Source of the DNA: Thraustochytrium sp. TN22
Taxonomy: Eukaryota; Sar; Bigyra; Thraustochytrida; Thraustochytriidae
Assembly (NCBI GenBank): GCA_013306675.1
Contig: JABLUY010000193.1
Location: forward strand, 1-64,000
DNA length: 64,000 nt
Reading direction: 5' to 3'
Of the stretch, positions 54,192-64,000 are shown in pieces; position 1 is the stretch's first letter, and each line of letters begins with the position of its first letter. The notes under the pieces are model-generated. The model was not told the DNA's origin. It did no database searches and was given only the letters and a program-made list of their open reading frames with translations. The position numbers were made by a program, and so were the translations under genes.

Positions 54192-55614
54192 CGCGCCTCG
54201 CCGCTGCCTCGCCGCGCTGCGGCTCCGCCGCGGCCGCGCAGCCGCCGCCGACGGTTTCCGAGCCCCAGCAGCCGCCGCGCCGCCTGCCGCCGACGCCGCC
54301 GACGCCGACGCCGACGCCGCCCGCCGCCGCGACGCGCGCCGCTGCCGCCGCCGCCGCCGCCGCCGCCTCCGCGCCCGCCGCCGCGCAGCGGATGCCGCTC
54401 TCCGCGCCCGCGCGCTGCCGCGCGACGGTCTCCTCGGCCGCCTTGGAGTCCTCCACGTTGGAGTTGCTCAGGCGGTTCCAGGGTGCCGGCGGGCCGAGGG
54501 TGCCGGCGGCCGCGCTTGCGCTCTGGTACGACCCGGCCCTGGGCTCGGACTCGGACTCGGCGGTGGGCGATGAAATGCAGGAGCGCAGCGGGTCGAGAGA
54601 GTCAAGGAGGACCTTGTTGCTGGATGCCATGCGGCGAGAGCGAACCTTTCAAGCAAACGTAACGTTAGCGCTGCATCGGCTGGGCCTGGATTTGTCACGG
54701 GTATGAAAGCGGTGGCTCCAGTCAGGCCCGAAGCGATGATTGGACAGAGTCGGGACTTGCAGGAGATGGCGGTTGAAGTGTACCACTGCACGGTACGGAG
54801 AAAATGAGGCGGACTCAAATGACGAAACGCCCCGGCTACGTCTTGGACCTGGTAAACGCCCCTGGGTCGGTGCTATACCCTGCGAGACATGCTGCGCCGT
54901 CCGCAAGAACTTTGGGAAAACAAGTCTGCGGGGCGAGCAAAGTCGTGCAAGATTGTGTCATGCGACTCTCTTGATGGTATGGGGCCTCTCACAGACGAGT
55001 TCATAATTCCAAGTCCCAAAGGGGCCTCCGGCAACGACGTGCAGAACTTGCTGTAGACGTAAGCATACGTGAGGAGCGCGAACGCAAATGAATCTCAAGA
55101 TAGGCGTAGCCGCGGCTACTACAGAACCCCAGCCCGCACTATCTGCGAGCCGCCTCTCTTTCATTCCATGATCATGCAGCATCTGGCGGAGCAAGAAGGT
55201 CACCACGCTGCCAGAGGCGCAATCTGCCACACAGTGAGCTCCCCCAAAACCGACCCTTGCGTCACAGGACTGGCTGGTCCCCACGGCAGGCACGGCCGGC
55301 CGGAGCGATGCAGGCGTGCAAGCTTGCTTGCAAGCAGTGATTTTGAGACCTCAATGAGAGCTGAGAGCTGAGCTAAAGAAAGCGACCCAACCCGAGTAAA
55401 GAGGCCCAACAAACCGTTTGCGATTTGGGCGCGAGAAGGACGCACACGAGGACTCGGAGCGCGGGCGCGCGCAGCAGCAGAGCGGGAGCGCGGGCGGCGC
55501 TGAGTCCGCAGGCGGGCCGCGCGCGGGAACGGCCCGCGCGCGGCGGCGCGAGCCGCTGACGCGTTCGGCCACGGCGGTGGCGGTGGCGGCGGCGGCGACT
55601 GCGGCTCCGGCGGG
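54192..55614. promoter_or_regulatory. divergent intergenic region with candidate upstream ORF
   Basis: 1423 bp between the receptor-like gene and the CRC-domain gene. On the minus strand an ATG frame at 54630-54055 (191 codons, begins MASSNKVLLDSLDPLRSC) precedes and overlaps the receptor start in another frame; its early codons are GC3-biased like real genes, but its end is Gly/Ala-rich. From 54640 to 55400 no ORF is convincing and composition is mixed. Confidence 0.4.
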
Positions 55615-56687
55615 ATGGAGGCGGCGTCCCAGGCGCAGGCCGCGGCGGCGGTGTCTAACGGCGGCGACATGGCGCAGCAGGCGACGGAGCCGCCGTCGCC
55701 GCCGCAAGCCGACGCGGAGGTGCCCTCGGCGACGACAGACGAAAGAGGTGAGTCGGGCCCCGCAAGAGGCGGCGCTCGCAGAGAGGACAGCGAGGCTAAC
55801 GCGGCCGCCGTGCGCGCAGCCGTGGCGAACGCGCTCCTTGGCGTGGCGCAGTCGCCATGCCCCAAGGGCCAGACGCAGTTCCTCCTCAGCTCCTCGCCCT
55901 TCTCCAAAAGGGCCTCCGAGGTCTCGCCCATGTGCATCAATTTGCCAGGCTCGCTCGCCGGGACGCCCGCCTTTCTGCGGCGCTCGCCGCGCCTGCAGCG
56001 ACTCCCGCAGACGCCACACGTAGATGAGCTCTGTTCGGGTCTCGTGTCCAGCAAGTCGAACGTCAAGTATAGCAATGGTAACGTCGTACAGGACCTTTTT
56101 GCGTCCACTGTTGCCACGCCGCGCGCCGCGAAGAGCAGCAGCAGCGGCACTGGCACTGGCACTGGCACTGGCACTGGCACTGGCAGCCGCGCCCAGAGCC
56201 CACCCACCACCATTCGGACGCAGTCGCACACAGCGAAACGACGGCACGGCCGCGGCCAGCACCAGGTTGGCCAGACACTGACCGCGTCTTCGGCGGGACG
56301 ATCCGTGCTGCAGGACATCCTCTCGGACTCTCCTGAGCAGCGCATCCCGTCCAAGTACGCCGCGCACATCCCAACGTCTGCCTCCAAGCCGCTTGGCTAC
56401 CTAGCGTACCAGCGCAGGGCACCGCTCTCACCCATCCCAGCGCCCTCTCCGCTCCGGTCACGTAAGCGTGCCCGTAGCGACGCATCCTCGGGCGAACTAG
56501 AGACGCCAACCGCCGCTGTCGCGAAGACAGCAGAGGCCTCAACACCAGCGCACGTTTGGAAGCACGCCCATCAATCGCGCCAGACGCATCGCCAGCACCA
56601 GCCGCACCCGCGGTTCTCGCATGCGCCTCCACATGCCAGCCAACTTCGGCAACAGCAAGAACCGCGTCCGCAGGTACAGCGTCATCA

Positions 56688-56728
<41 letters not shown>

Positions 56729-58077
56729 GGCAGCAGCAGCAGCAGCAACAACAACAACAACAGCAACAGCAACAGCAACAACAACTGTTGCCGCATCGAC
56801 AGCAAACATCGTCGCGTTCACGCGAGCTGCCGCCGCAGCCACAGCCGCAACAACAACCGCAGTCACAGCAACCACAACAGCTGAAATTGCTGCCGCAACA
56901 GCTTCCGCTCCAACAATTACAGTCCAATAAAGAGCTGGCGCAGCATGATCATCATCAGCAGCAACAACAGCAACAGCAACAAGAAGCAACCAGACTGGCA
57001 ACACAACCGGCACCAGTCAGCAGGGAAGCTCCCCAAGTGCTACCACGCAACAGGATCACCAAGATCGAGGACGCTGTGCGCTATAGCCGCGGAATTGCGA
57101 CTCGACAGCCCAAGATGCGCTCACAGACCAGGCACCAGCCGTGCCACTGCAAGCGGTCACAGTGCCTCAAGCTGTATTGTGAGTGCTTCCGCTTCTGCCT
57201 GTACTGCTCTGGATGCAACTGCACGAACTGCGCCAACACGCAGGCCAAGGAGCCGCGCCGCGCCGACGCCGTCAAAAACGTCCTTGACCGCAACCCGCTA
57301 GCCTTCGCACCCAAGATTGTGGCTGGGCCAACGCAGGCCGAGCCGCAGCACAACAAAGGGTGCGCCTGCAAGAAGTCGGGATGCCTCAAGCGATACTGCG
57401 AGTGCTTCCTATCGGAGGTACACTGCGGGCCGCGGTGCAAGTGTTTCAACTGCCGCAACTACGAGGGCTCCGATGAGCTCAAACGGCGGCGCGACGTTAT
57501 CGCCTCGCACGAAGCGCAGGCACGCGCCATCCAACAAGCGCGCGGCCAGCTCCAGGAAGACTGCAAGCGGGCCGAGCAGCAGATACAGCGCGTGCGCGAG
57601 GATCGCGGGCTCGCGTCGCGTTTGCTCAAGCAGCCGGCGCCTCGGCCGCAGGTCAACCTCGAGCCGGTGGAGAGCCCGCCAGTGGAGTCCTCGCAGGTGC
57701 CGGGCGCGCAGCGGGGCTGGCCCTTGCAGCCGCTGCACCCGCACGACGCTCAGGCGCACGTGGCGACTGGCCAGACGTCGGCCAAGCAGCACTTGGCGCC
57801 TGTCGCGTCCTCCTCGTCCTCGTCAGGCGACGCGCGCCGCAACAGCACAGGCTCCGCGCACTCAATGTCGTCGGCCCTGCGCACACCTAGCGAGCTCAGC
57901 GCAGGGCGCAATCGCAGCGCGAGCAGCGGCGCCAGCTGCAATAGTGACGGCACGAGCAAGCAGAGCCAGAGCAGAAGCGCGGATCGGGCCAGCGCCGGGA
58001 GCGGCAGCGGCGGGCGGACGCGCCGCACGACGCAGCACCTCGTCAAGTATGTCGAGAGCCGCATCAACAAGCGTTGA
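55615..58077 (+). CDS. CRC (CXC)-domain protein, LIN54/tesmin/TSO1 type
   Basis: An 820-residue protein with an ATG at 55615. Residues 1-150 are Ala/Ser/Pro-rich; GTGTGTG-type residues come from a CTGGCA repeat near 56152-56186. A long Gln/His/Arg-rich region covers about 325-480, including polyQ from CAG/CAA triplets (56690-56790). The CRC domain has two Cys-rich CXC units: near 507-540 (CHCKRSQCLKLYCECF...) and near 580-612 (CACKKSGCLKRYCECFL...), joined by a linker with NPLAFAPKI. This module binds the CHR element in LIN54 (DREAM complex) and plant TSO1/TCX proteins. The C-terminal half is Ser-rich and disordered. Likely a nuclear DNA-binding regulator. Confidence 0.93.
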
Positions 58078-58157
58078 ACATCATTCCTTTTGCGTACACC
58101 AACCTATAAAACTGCACATGCTTCGAAATACATAGCTTACATCGTTTGCAATCGAGC

Positions 58158-60875
58158 TCAGACCTCGCCGGCGCCGCGAAGGTCGAAGGGAGCATAGGGT
58201 TCAAGGTCAGCGCCGGTGGACGCCGCCGTGGCAGCGCCCGCCATGAAGGAGTCGTCATCGGAGAACGGCCGGCCGGTGCGCATGCCGAGGCGCAGCACGC
58301 CGCCCACGGGCTTGCGGTTTGCGCGGCCCATGAGCGGGAAGTCGCCCGCCACATGATTGTCTTCTAGCAGGGCCTTGAGATCGAGGGCGACTTTGCCAAG
58401 CAAGACGGGCTCGGGCGCGGGCGGCGGTGTACTCCGCCGAAAGCGCGAGAGCAGGCCCGAACCAGCGCCCGACTGCGGTGCTGGCGGTACCGCCAGCACG
58501 TTGAACTCGGCCTTGCGGCGCGCCACCCGGCGCACAATCATTCGTGCATGTTTGGAGTCGCCTCTCGGAACGGAAAGTCGCTGCACCTGCGCCACGTGCA
58601 CCGTATCGCTGAGGAGCGAGAGCGCGGAGCGCGTCGGTTCAAACGCGCAGACCATGTTGCCGTCGCTCTGCGATTCGGACGGCGGCAGGCCCACGACGCA
58701 CTCGACGCGGAGGGTCGAACCCTCTGGCGCGGAGCCGAGCGTCGAGATCTGCTGCGCCGCAAGCACCGCAACAACCGAGACATGGAGGTCGCCGTCCGTG
58801 CCGTCCACGTCGGTGCCCACGAAGGCCAACCCATTGCGGATGCGCTGCAGACCACTCCCGCCTGCCGCGAGGCGTGCAGGCGCCTCGGTCGGCGGCTGCT
58901 TGGCCAGCTTCCGGCACGAAGCGGCATACGTGGCCCACCCTGCGCAAACCTTGGAGCCAGCTCCGCGCAAGTCGTCGTGGCCAAAGACAGCAAAGTACTG
59001 GAAAAGACGGACCTGCTCGTCCGCCATCTCTGCCTCTTGGCGCAGCATGAGCGCCACCTCCTCCCGCTGTGCCTTGGCCCGCTGCAGCTGCTCCTGCTCC
59101 AGCGCCGCTTTGTATGCGCGGTACATCTGAGCCGCCTCTGGCAGCTTGTTTTCCTGCTTAAGGCGGATGGCCTCCTGCTTGAGCTCCTCGGCGGACTTGA
59201 CGGGCGGCTGCGGCTTGGCCGCCGCCTTGGGCTTGGGCGTCTCCGCCTTCTTCTTCCTGGGCCTGCCGCCCAAAAGCGCGAGGTCGTCCTCGTCAAGATC
59301 CGTCTCCCCGGCCAGCAGCGCCTCCACATCACCGTCATCATCGCCACCCTCGCCCGAACCATCCTCTTGGCTCTCCAGCATCTGGCGCAAAGTCTCACCT
59401 TGCTGCTCCATCGCCTTGGCCTCCCGCAGTGTTGCCTTGGCCTTTTCCATGTCGCCAGCCTTCTTGTGCGAGACGGCCTCCCGCTTGAGCGCCTGCGCCT
59501 TGGTCAAGAAGTCGTCCGGCGTCGGCACCTTCATGCCGATGGCGGCCATTTCCGCAAGAAGCTGCGGGTTCATCAGATCCTCCTTGCTCAGGTCGAAGCC
59601 GTCGCCTCCATCTGCGCCCTCGTCCTCAGCCATGCCGTCACCGGCGCCGCCCGTCTCACCGAAGAGATCATCGTCCTCTCCTTCACCCCCGTCGCTGCCA
59701 CCCGCACCGACGGCCCTCTTTGCCAGAGCCTCCACCTTGGCCTGCGCGGCTTCGAACTCCTTCGCGCGCCGCAACGCAGCCTTGGCAGCCTCCAGGTCTC
59801 CGGCACGCTTCTGCGCAAGGGCTTCCTGCTTGAACGCCAGCGCCTTGGCGGCGTAGGTCTCCAAGCTTGGGAGCGGCTCGCCGATCTCTAGCAGGTCGGC
59901 CAGCGCGTCCACGTCAAGAAGCTCGTCGTCTGTCATTTCGCCCGGCGTCCCATCACCCATTTCATCGTCACCGTCTCCCTCGCTGTCGTTCAGGAGGTCC
60001 TCGTCCAGGTCACCGTCCTCACCGCCAAGGTCTAGGTCTCCATCGTCGTCCAGGCCTCCGTGGTCGCCAAGTTCTCCGTCGCCAAGGTCGCCATCGCTCC
60101 CCAGAAGCATAGCCTCATACTCGCGGCGCACCTCCGAGGTCGTCGACTCCTCGTCCGAGTCGCCCCCACGGCTCGGAGACGATCCTGGCTGAGACGGCGG
60201 TGCAACAGGCGGGGCAGGTGGGGCAGACGTTGCAGCCGGCGCGGGTGGTAGCGGTCGAGGCGCAGCAGGCGATGATGGAGGCGCGGCAGGTGGTCGAGGT
60301 GCGGCAGACGGCTGCGTCATCTTTACCGCCGCATTGTAGGAAGGAGGAGGAGCGCTTGGCGGCGCTCCGAGAGGCGGACCAGGTCGTGCCGGCAGGGCTG
60401 GAGGCGGGCCTTCGGGCTCACTGTCAGGACGTGGAGCGCTTGGCCCTGGCTTTGACTCACTGTCAGCTGCAGGCTCTGGCTTCGACTTGGCAACAGGCTC
60501 GGGTTCCGGCGAAGCCGCGCTCGGCTTCTTCGGCTCGGAGTCGTCCCCTTGACGTTTGCGTGCCTGCGCGAGCTCACGAGCCTCCTCCTCCGCCTGCACC
60601 TGGTCCGCCGCCTGCGTGGCCTGCGCAGTCTGGTTCTCCAAGGCCTTCGCCTTGGCTAGCGCCTCGAGCGCCTCCTGCGTCCTGCCCCTGCGCTTGAGCG
60701 AGAGCGCGAGCTTCTTGAGCTGCAGCGGGTCCTCGAGATCATGCACGCAGACGCCCTCCAGCTCGAGGTCCCTCGCCTGCGCGAGCACGGCCTTGGCCTC
60801 CTCGAGCCTGCCCTCCCGCTTGAGCGCGAGCGCGCGCCGCTTCAGGTCCAGCGCGCTCTCGCCCCCCGCCTCCAT
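58158..60875 (-). CDS. CC2D1/Lethal giant discs-like protein with repeated DM14-like motifs
   Basis: A 905-residue protein with an ATG at 60875. Five helical-hairpin repeats of the DM14 type are spaced through it: near residues 8-36 (LALKREGRLEEAKAVLAQA), 52-80, 340-375 (ALAQKRAGDLEAAKAALRRA), 456-490 (AVSHKKAGDMEKAKATLREA) and 566-598. Acidic/Pro-rich linkers separate them. The C-terminal 270 residues look like the C2-type region of CC2D1A/B, ending with LLGKVALDLKALLEDN and KPVGGVLRLGMRTGRP, the family's typical ending. CC2D1/Lgd proteins bind the ESCRT-III subunit CHMP4/Shrub in endosomal sorting. The usual family has four DM14 repeats; here I count five. It converges on the CRC gene with 80 bp between stops. 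Confidence 0.8.
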   Translation of the reverse strand: MEAGGESALDLKRRALALKREGRLEEAKAVLAQARDLELEGVCVHDLEDPLQLKKLALSLKRRGRTQEALEALAKAKALENQTAQATQAADQVQAEEEARELAQARKRQGDDSEPKKPSAASPEPEPVAKSKPEPAADSESKPGPSAPRPDSEPEGPPPALPARPGPPLGAPPSAPPPSYNAAVKMTQPSAAPRPPAAPPSSPAAPRPLPPAPAATSAPPAPPVAPPSQPGSSPSRGGDSDEESTTSEVRREYEAMLLGSDGDLGDGELGDHGGLDDDGDLDLGGEDGDLDEDLLNDSEGDGDDEMGDGTPGEMTDDELLDVDALADLLEIGEPLPSLETYAAKALAFKQEALAQKRAGDLEAAKAALRRAKEFEAAQAKVEALAKRAVGAGGSDGGEGEDDDLFGETGGAGDGMAEDEGADGGDGFDLSKEDLMNPQLLAEMAAIGMKVPTPDDFLTKAQALKREAVSHKKAGDMEKAKATLREAKAMEQQGETLRQMLESQEDGSGEGGDDDGDVEALLAGETDLDEDDLALLGGRPRKKKAETPKPKAAAKPQPPVKSAEELKQEAIRLKQENKLPEAAQMYRAYKAALEQEQLQRAKAQREEVALMLRQEAEMADEQVRLFQYFAVFGHDDLRGAGSKVCAGWATYAASCRKLAKQPPTEAPARLAAGGSGLQRIRNGLAFVGTDVDGTDGDLHVSVVAVLAAQQISTLGSAPEGSTLRVECVVGLPPSESQSDGNMVCAFEPTRSALSLLSDTVHVAQVQRLSVPRGDSKHARMIVRRVARRKAEFNVLAVPPAPQSGAGSGLLSRFRRSTPPPAPEPVLLGKVALDLKALLEDNHVAGDFPLMGRANRKPVGGVLRLGMRTGRPFSDDDSFMAGAATAASTGADLEPYAPFDLRGAGEV

Positions 60876-62164
60876 GGCGCCGCCTCGGGCGCACCGACCA
60901 GGCCCGTACGCGGGCAGGCGCCTGGCGCGGCCGCGCGAGCGGGCGGGCCCCTGCGCCGCGCCGCGCCGCGCCGCCGCCGCCGCCGCCGCCGCCGCGCCGT
61001 CTCGTTGGAGTTTGCTCTCGCCGGGTTCCTCGCCTCCCAGGCTTCAAGTTCTCTCTCTCTCTCACAGTGTCCTCCTCACAGTCAAACCTTCTAAGTTAGC
61101 CTTCTTCTCTCTCTCCTCAAGTCGTCTCCAATGGCACATTCAAAACCCTATCTCGGCGCAACCGGGCGACCGCCGGCACCTCTGAGGAGGTTCCCCCGGG
61201 GGGACGCCCACTGCCCCTGCGGCGGCGCGCAAGCCCCCCCCCCCGCGGCAGCCCGCGGGCGAGTTGCGCCGAGGGGGGCGAGGTGGCCCCGAGTGGAGGC
61301 CGGCAGGGGCCGCGACGCGCAGTGGGCGCAGAGGGGGGCCGGCGCGAGAAGGCGGAAAGCTTCTCGACCAACGAGTTCAAGGGGCGCCGTGCAGGACCCG
61401 GGGCGGCGGCCGCGCGGAAGCGGGGCGGCGCGCCAGGTCCGGTGCGCGGCGCACGGGAAAGGCGGGCGAGCAGGGCGCCTGGAGCGACGGCGAGAAGGGC
61501 GCGAAGGCGGCGCGGCAGTCCGGCAGGAGCGAGCGCGAGCGCGGGCGCGAGCGGCGCGGCGAGGGCGGCGGCGGAGCGGCGGCGCGAGCGGCGGGCGAGG
61601 CTCGGCGGCGGAGCCCAGGCGCCCGCGGGCGAGCCGGCCGCGCCGGCCCGGCGGCGGCCGCTGCTCGAGCGGCTACCGACCGCTCGCTGGCCGCGGCGGC
61701 GGGCGGGCGAGCGAGCTCGCTAGCGTGCTGCCTGCGTGCAGCGCGCGGGCGTACGGCAGCGCGAGCGGACGAGCGGAGGCCGGCGAGCGAGCGCGCGAGC
61801 GCGGAGCGAGGGAGCGAGCGGGCGAGCGAGCGCGAGAGACCAGCTGCTGGGCGCCTGGCTGCCCGGCCGCCTGCAGCGAGCGAGCTGTGCGCCGGCGCTT
61901 AGTGGTGCCTTGCTTGCCTGGGACTACAACCGCCAGCCAGCCAGCCAGCCAGCCAGCGGGCAAGCGCGTGCGGGCGTGCGGGCGTGCGAGCGCGCGGGCG
62001 CGGGCGTGGGGCGCGGTGCAGCGTACGGGCGAGCGGGAGGGAGGGACGGCAGCGTTCAGGTCGAGCGTGCGCCGTGTTCTGCCCGGTGCTTGCTGTCGCA
62101 GCTGAGTGAGGAGGCGAGCGAAGGCTAGGATATTTGCGCGGCCAGCGGCGGCGGCGAGAGCAGC

Positions 62165-62201
<37 letters not shown>

Positions 62202-62203
62202 AG
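60876..62203. promoter_or_regulatory. divergent region with CT-rich tract, CCAG repeat and CAG repeat
   Basis: 1328 bp. A CT-rich stretch lies at 61050-61125; highly GC-rich sequence with Arg/Ala-rich ORFs (61131-62105) follows; a CCAG repeat is at about 61932-61956 and a CAG repeat at 62161-62200 next to the gene at 62204. The ORFs lack any domain and read as shadow frames. Confidence 0.45.
62161..62200. repeat. CAG triplet repeat in 5' leader
   Basis: About 13 near-perfect CAG units ending four bases before the ATG at 62204. Confidence 0.9.
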
Positions 62204-63924
62204 ATGAAGAACGGCGAGGATGGTGCGGCGGCTGCCGCGACGTCTTCGGGCGCCGGGACGGCGCGTAGCAAGATGAAGTTCGCGCCGGGCTGGTCCGCGC
62301 GCGGTGCCTCGTCCGTGGGTTTGGTTCGCTCGTCGAGCCTGTCTACAGGGCGGTCGACGTCGGCGGCGCCGGCGAGCGCGGCCGCGCCAAACGGCGCAGA
62401 CGCGTCTAGCGCGGCGCCGGTTGGCGTGCCTACACCTAACGACGCGGTGCCGCTGGCATCGATGCCGTACGCGAACATTGGCAAGCAGAGCGGCCTGCCG
62501 CGGCCGTCCAAGGAGGATCCCGCAGCGACGCGGCTCGCCCGCATCGGGCGGGTGCCCTCGTCGGGCGGCGCCGCGGCCGGCGGCAAGCTCACGATGCAAG
62601 CCAACCTTTACCAGCAGCACTCCAAGTCTCCGCGCGACCCGGGCCCGCCGGGGGGCGCGGCCCGAGTCAAGTATTCGCGCGACGAGCTCTACATGTTCAA
62701 CCCGACATCGGCTTCGCGGCCTGCCTTCCCCTCGTACGTCCCCACGGGCCTCCTCTCGAACGTCCCGCAACCCACGGCGCAGTCGCAGCCCATGGATCGC
62801 GAGACGCTCATCGCCAAGTGGCAGGAGGAGTCCGATAAGCGTGGCGGCAGCCGCAATGCCGTCGGCCTGAGCGGCGACCGTCGGGCGCCGGCCAGCGCCG
62901 GCACGCCGGGCCAGGGCCGCGGCCGCCGTCTGCCGGATGGCAGCGGCACGGCCTACGGCGGACCGGGCGGCGCGGGCGGGCCGGGTGGGCCTTCTGGGCC
63001 CGGTGGCTCTGGGCCGGGGCTGGGCGGGCCTCCGGGTGCGGCCGGCGAAGGGCCGGGCGCTCGCCGCGGCTTTGGCAGCTACGGCAATGGCGGCGGGAAC
63101 TGGCGCTCCGGCGCGCCTGGCGGCGCGCCCGGGCCGCGTGGCGACGGCGGCCGCTTCTCTGGCCTCATGCGCTCCTCGAACGAGCGTGGGGGTTGGAACG
63201 CGCAGGAGCGGGGTGGTCCCGGCGGTGGTGCCGGCTCTCGTTGGGGTGATGGTCCGGGTGGTGGTGGTGGTCTGGGCGGCGACCGTGAGGCGCGTCGCAT
63301 GGGCGAGGGCGGTGGGCCACCGAGTGCGCCGGGTGGCGCGCCCGGCAGTCGATGGGATCGCCTCGGCCCGCCGTCGGGCCGTTCCTTTCCTGACCGCACC
63401 CATGGAGGGGGCGGCGCGCCCGGCGGCCGCGAAGACCGCTGGGGTCGTCCCGGGGGCTCTGGCGGCGGCCGCGAAGGTGGCCCATTTGGCGCGCGTGGCG
63501 GCTTTGGCCAGGATAGCCAGGAGGAGCCGTACGATGACCGCGGTACCTTTTCCGAGGAGGCCATGAACGAGAGCTTTGGTCTCGAGAGCATGGCAGCGGC
63601 GGCGTCCAAGTTCCACGAGGAGATGGTGGCGGCGCGCAACGCCGCGTCGGGCGGTCCGTCGTCGCAGCAGGCGGCGGCGGGCGGCGGCAGCGGCGGTTCG
63701 GCGCCCGCCCCCGAAGATGCCGGTGGTAGTAGTCTGGGCGGAGGCTTCTTCGGACTGCAAGGTGCTGGCCCGGATACGGGCGGCATGAGCGGCGCCTTAG
63801 AGGAGGGCTTGGACCAGCCGCCGGCCGAGGAGACTGTGCCCCCCAACCAGGCCGTCGATTCGTCGACCCTGGGCTTTGGAGGTCCAGGCGCACTGGGAGC
63901 ACAGTCGCACCTCATGCAGCCGCA

Positions 63925-63955
<31 letters not shown>

Positions 63956-64000
63956 CAACAACAGCCTGTGTCTCAGCCCGGGGGTTGGGGCCAGAGCCCG
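62204..64000 (+). CDS. Gly/Arg/Gln-rich protein with possible eIF4E-binding motif, incomplete at right edge
   Basis: The frame opens at the ATG at 62204 and is open to the end of the window, giving 599 residues with no stop, so the C-terminus is missing. Residues 1-145 are Ala/Ser/Gly-rich. A conserved-looking block near 150-185 reads VKYSRDELYMFNP followed by PAFPSYVPTG; the Y-x4-L pattern resembles eIF4E-binding motifs of 4E-T and GIGYF proteins, though the next residue is Tyr where Leu/Met/Phe is usual. A long Gly/Arg region follows (about 225-440), with RGGF/GGRED units, then an acidic helical stretch EEAMNESFGLESMAAAASKFHEE near 450-475, and polyQ at 63917-63965. A translational-repressor role is possible but unproven. 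Confidence 0.85.
63917..63965 (+). repeat. CAG/CAA polyglutamine repeat in CDS
   Basis: Encodes about 15 glutamines near the right edge of the window. Confidence 0.9.

Noticed and set aside
54140-54706. + strand ORF over the receptor's upstream region
   Set aside because: Its 3' part uses codons unlike the other genes (TTG, CGA, GTA, TTA), and its 5' part is antisense to the receptor start.
61131-62105. 324-codon + strand ORF upstream of the RGG/Q-rich gene
   Set aside because: Almost only Ala, Arg, Gly and Glu, with no conserved-looking block and overlapping open frames on both strands.

Overview
The window looks like nuclear DNA of a GC-rich, intron-poor unicellular eukaryote. Nearly every gene is one uninterrupted ORF, including a 9.3-kb ATM-type kinase. 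Introns are not seen with certainty, and ATGs sit in ordinary eukaryotic contexts with no Shine-Dalgarno-like sites. Gene content is eukaryotic: PRPF6, nascent polypeptide-associated complex alpha, ATM, a CDPK with EF-hands, a CXC/LIN54-type protein, TTLL glutamylase, an outer-dynein-arm docking protein and a GPR180/TMEM145-type receptor. Ciliary genes, a plant/alveolate/stramenopile-type CDPK, a cytochrome b5-acyl-CoA dehydrogenase fusion and the GC-rich intron-poor style fit a labyrinthulomycete (thraustochytrid). That assignment is an inference; no marker gene in the window proves it.

Layout, left to right. 1-15 kb: an orphan low-complexity protein, an LRR protein, a small possible Gon7-like protein, an ODA docking coiled-coil, a BTB-kelch protein, a CDPK, a zinc-finger protein with a Q/S-repeat tail, and TXNDC9. 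15-29 kb: ATM, pyroglutamyl peptidase I and PRPF6. 29-37.6 kb: two tandem GNAT paralogues, an orphan polytopic membrane protein, and a fusion of an aldo-keto reductase with a dehydroquinate-synthase-like sugar phosphate cyclase. 37.6-41.7 kb: a 4-kb stretch with no confident gene, many simple repeats and a perfect 28-bp palindrome. 41.7-64 kb: a membrane-anchored histidine phosphatase, an acidic coiled-coil protein, the b5-ACAD fusion, an RPEL-repeat protein, NAC alpha, a TTLL glutamylase, a GPR180/TMEM145-like receptor, a CRC-domain protein, a CC2D1/Lgd-like protein and an RGG/Q-rich protein that runs off the right edge.

Genes mostly alternate in strand, so they form convergent and divergent pairs with very short convergent gaps (34-225 bp in many cases). 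No operon-like functional grouping is seen. The docking protein and TTLL are cilium-related. ATM, PRPF6, TXNDC9 and NAC alpha are general housekeeping genes. No tRNA, rRNA, CRISPR array, transposon or virus-like element was recognised. The most novel candidate is the aldo-keto reductase/sugar phosphate cyclase fusion, whose cyclase signature does not match the usual subfamily motifs I remember. Second is a 59-bp inverted copy of the orphan membrane protein's own coding sequence just past its stop.
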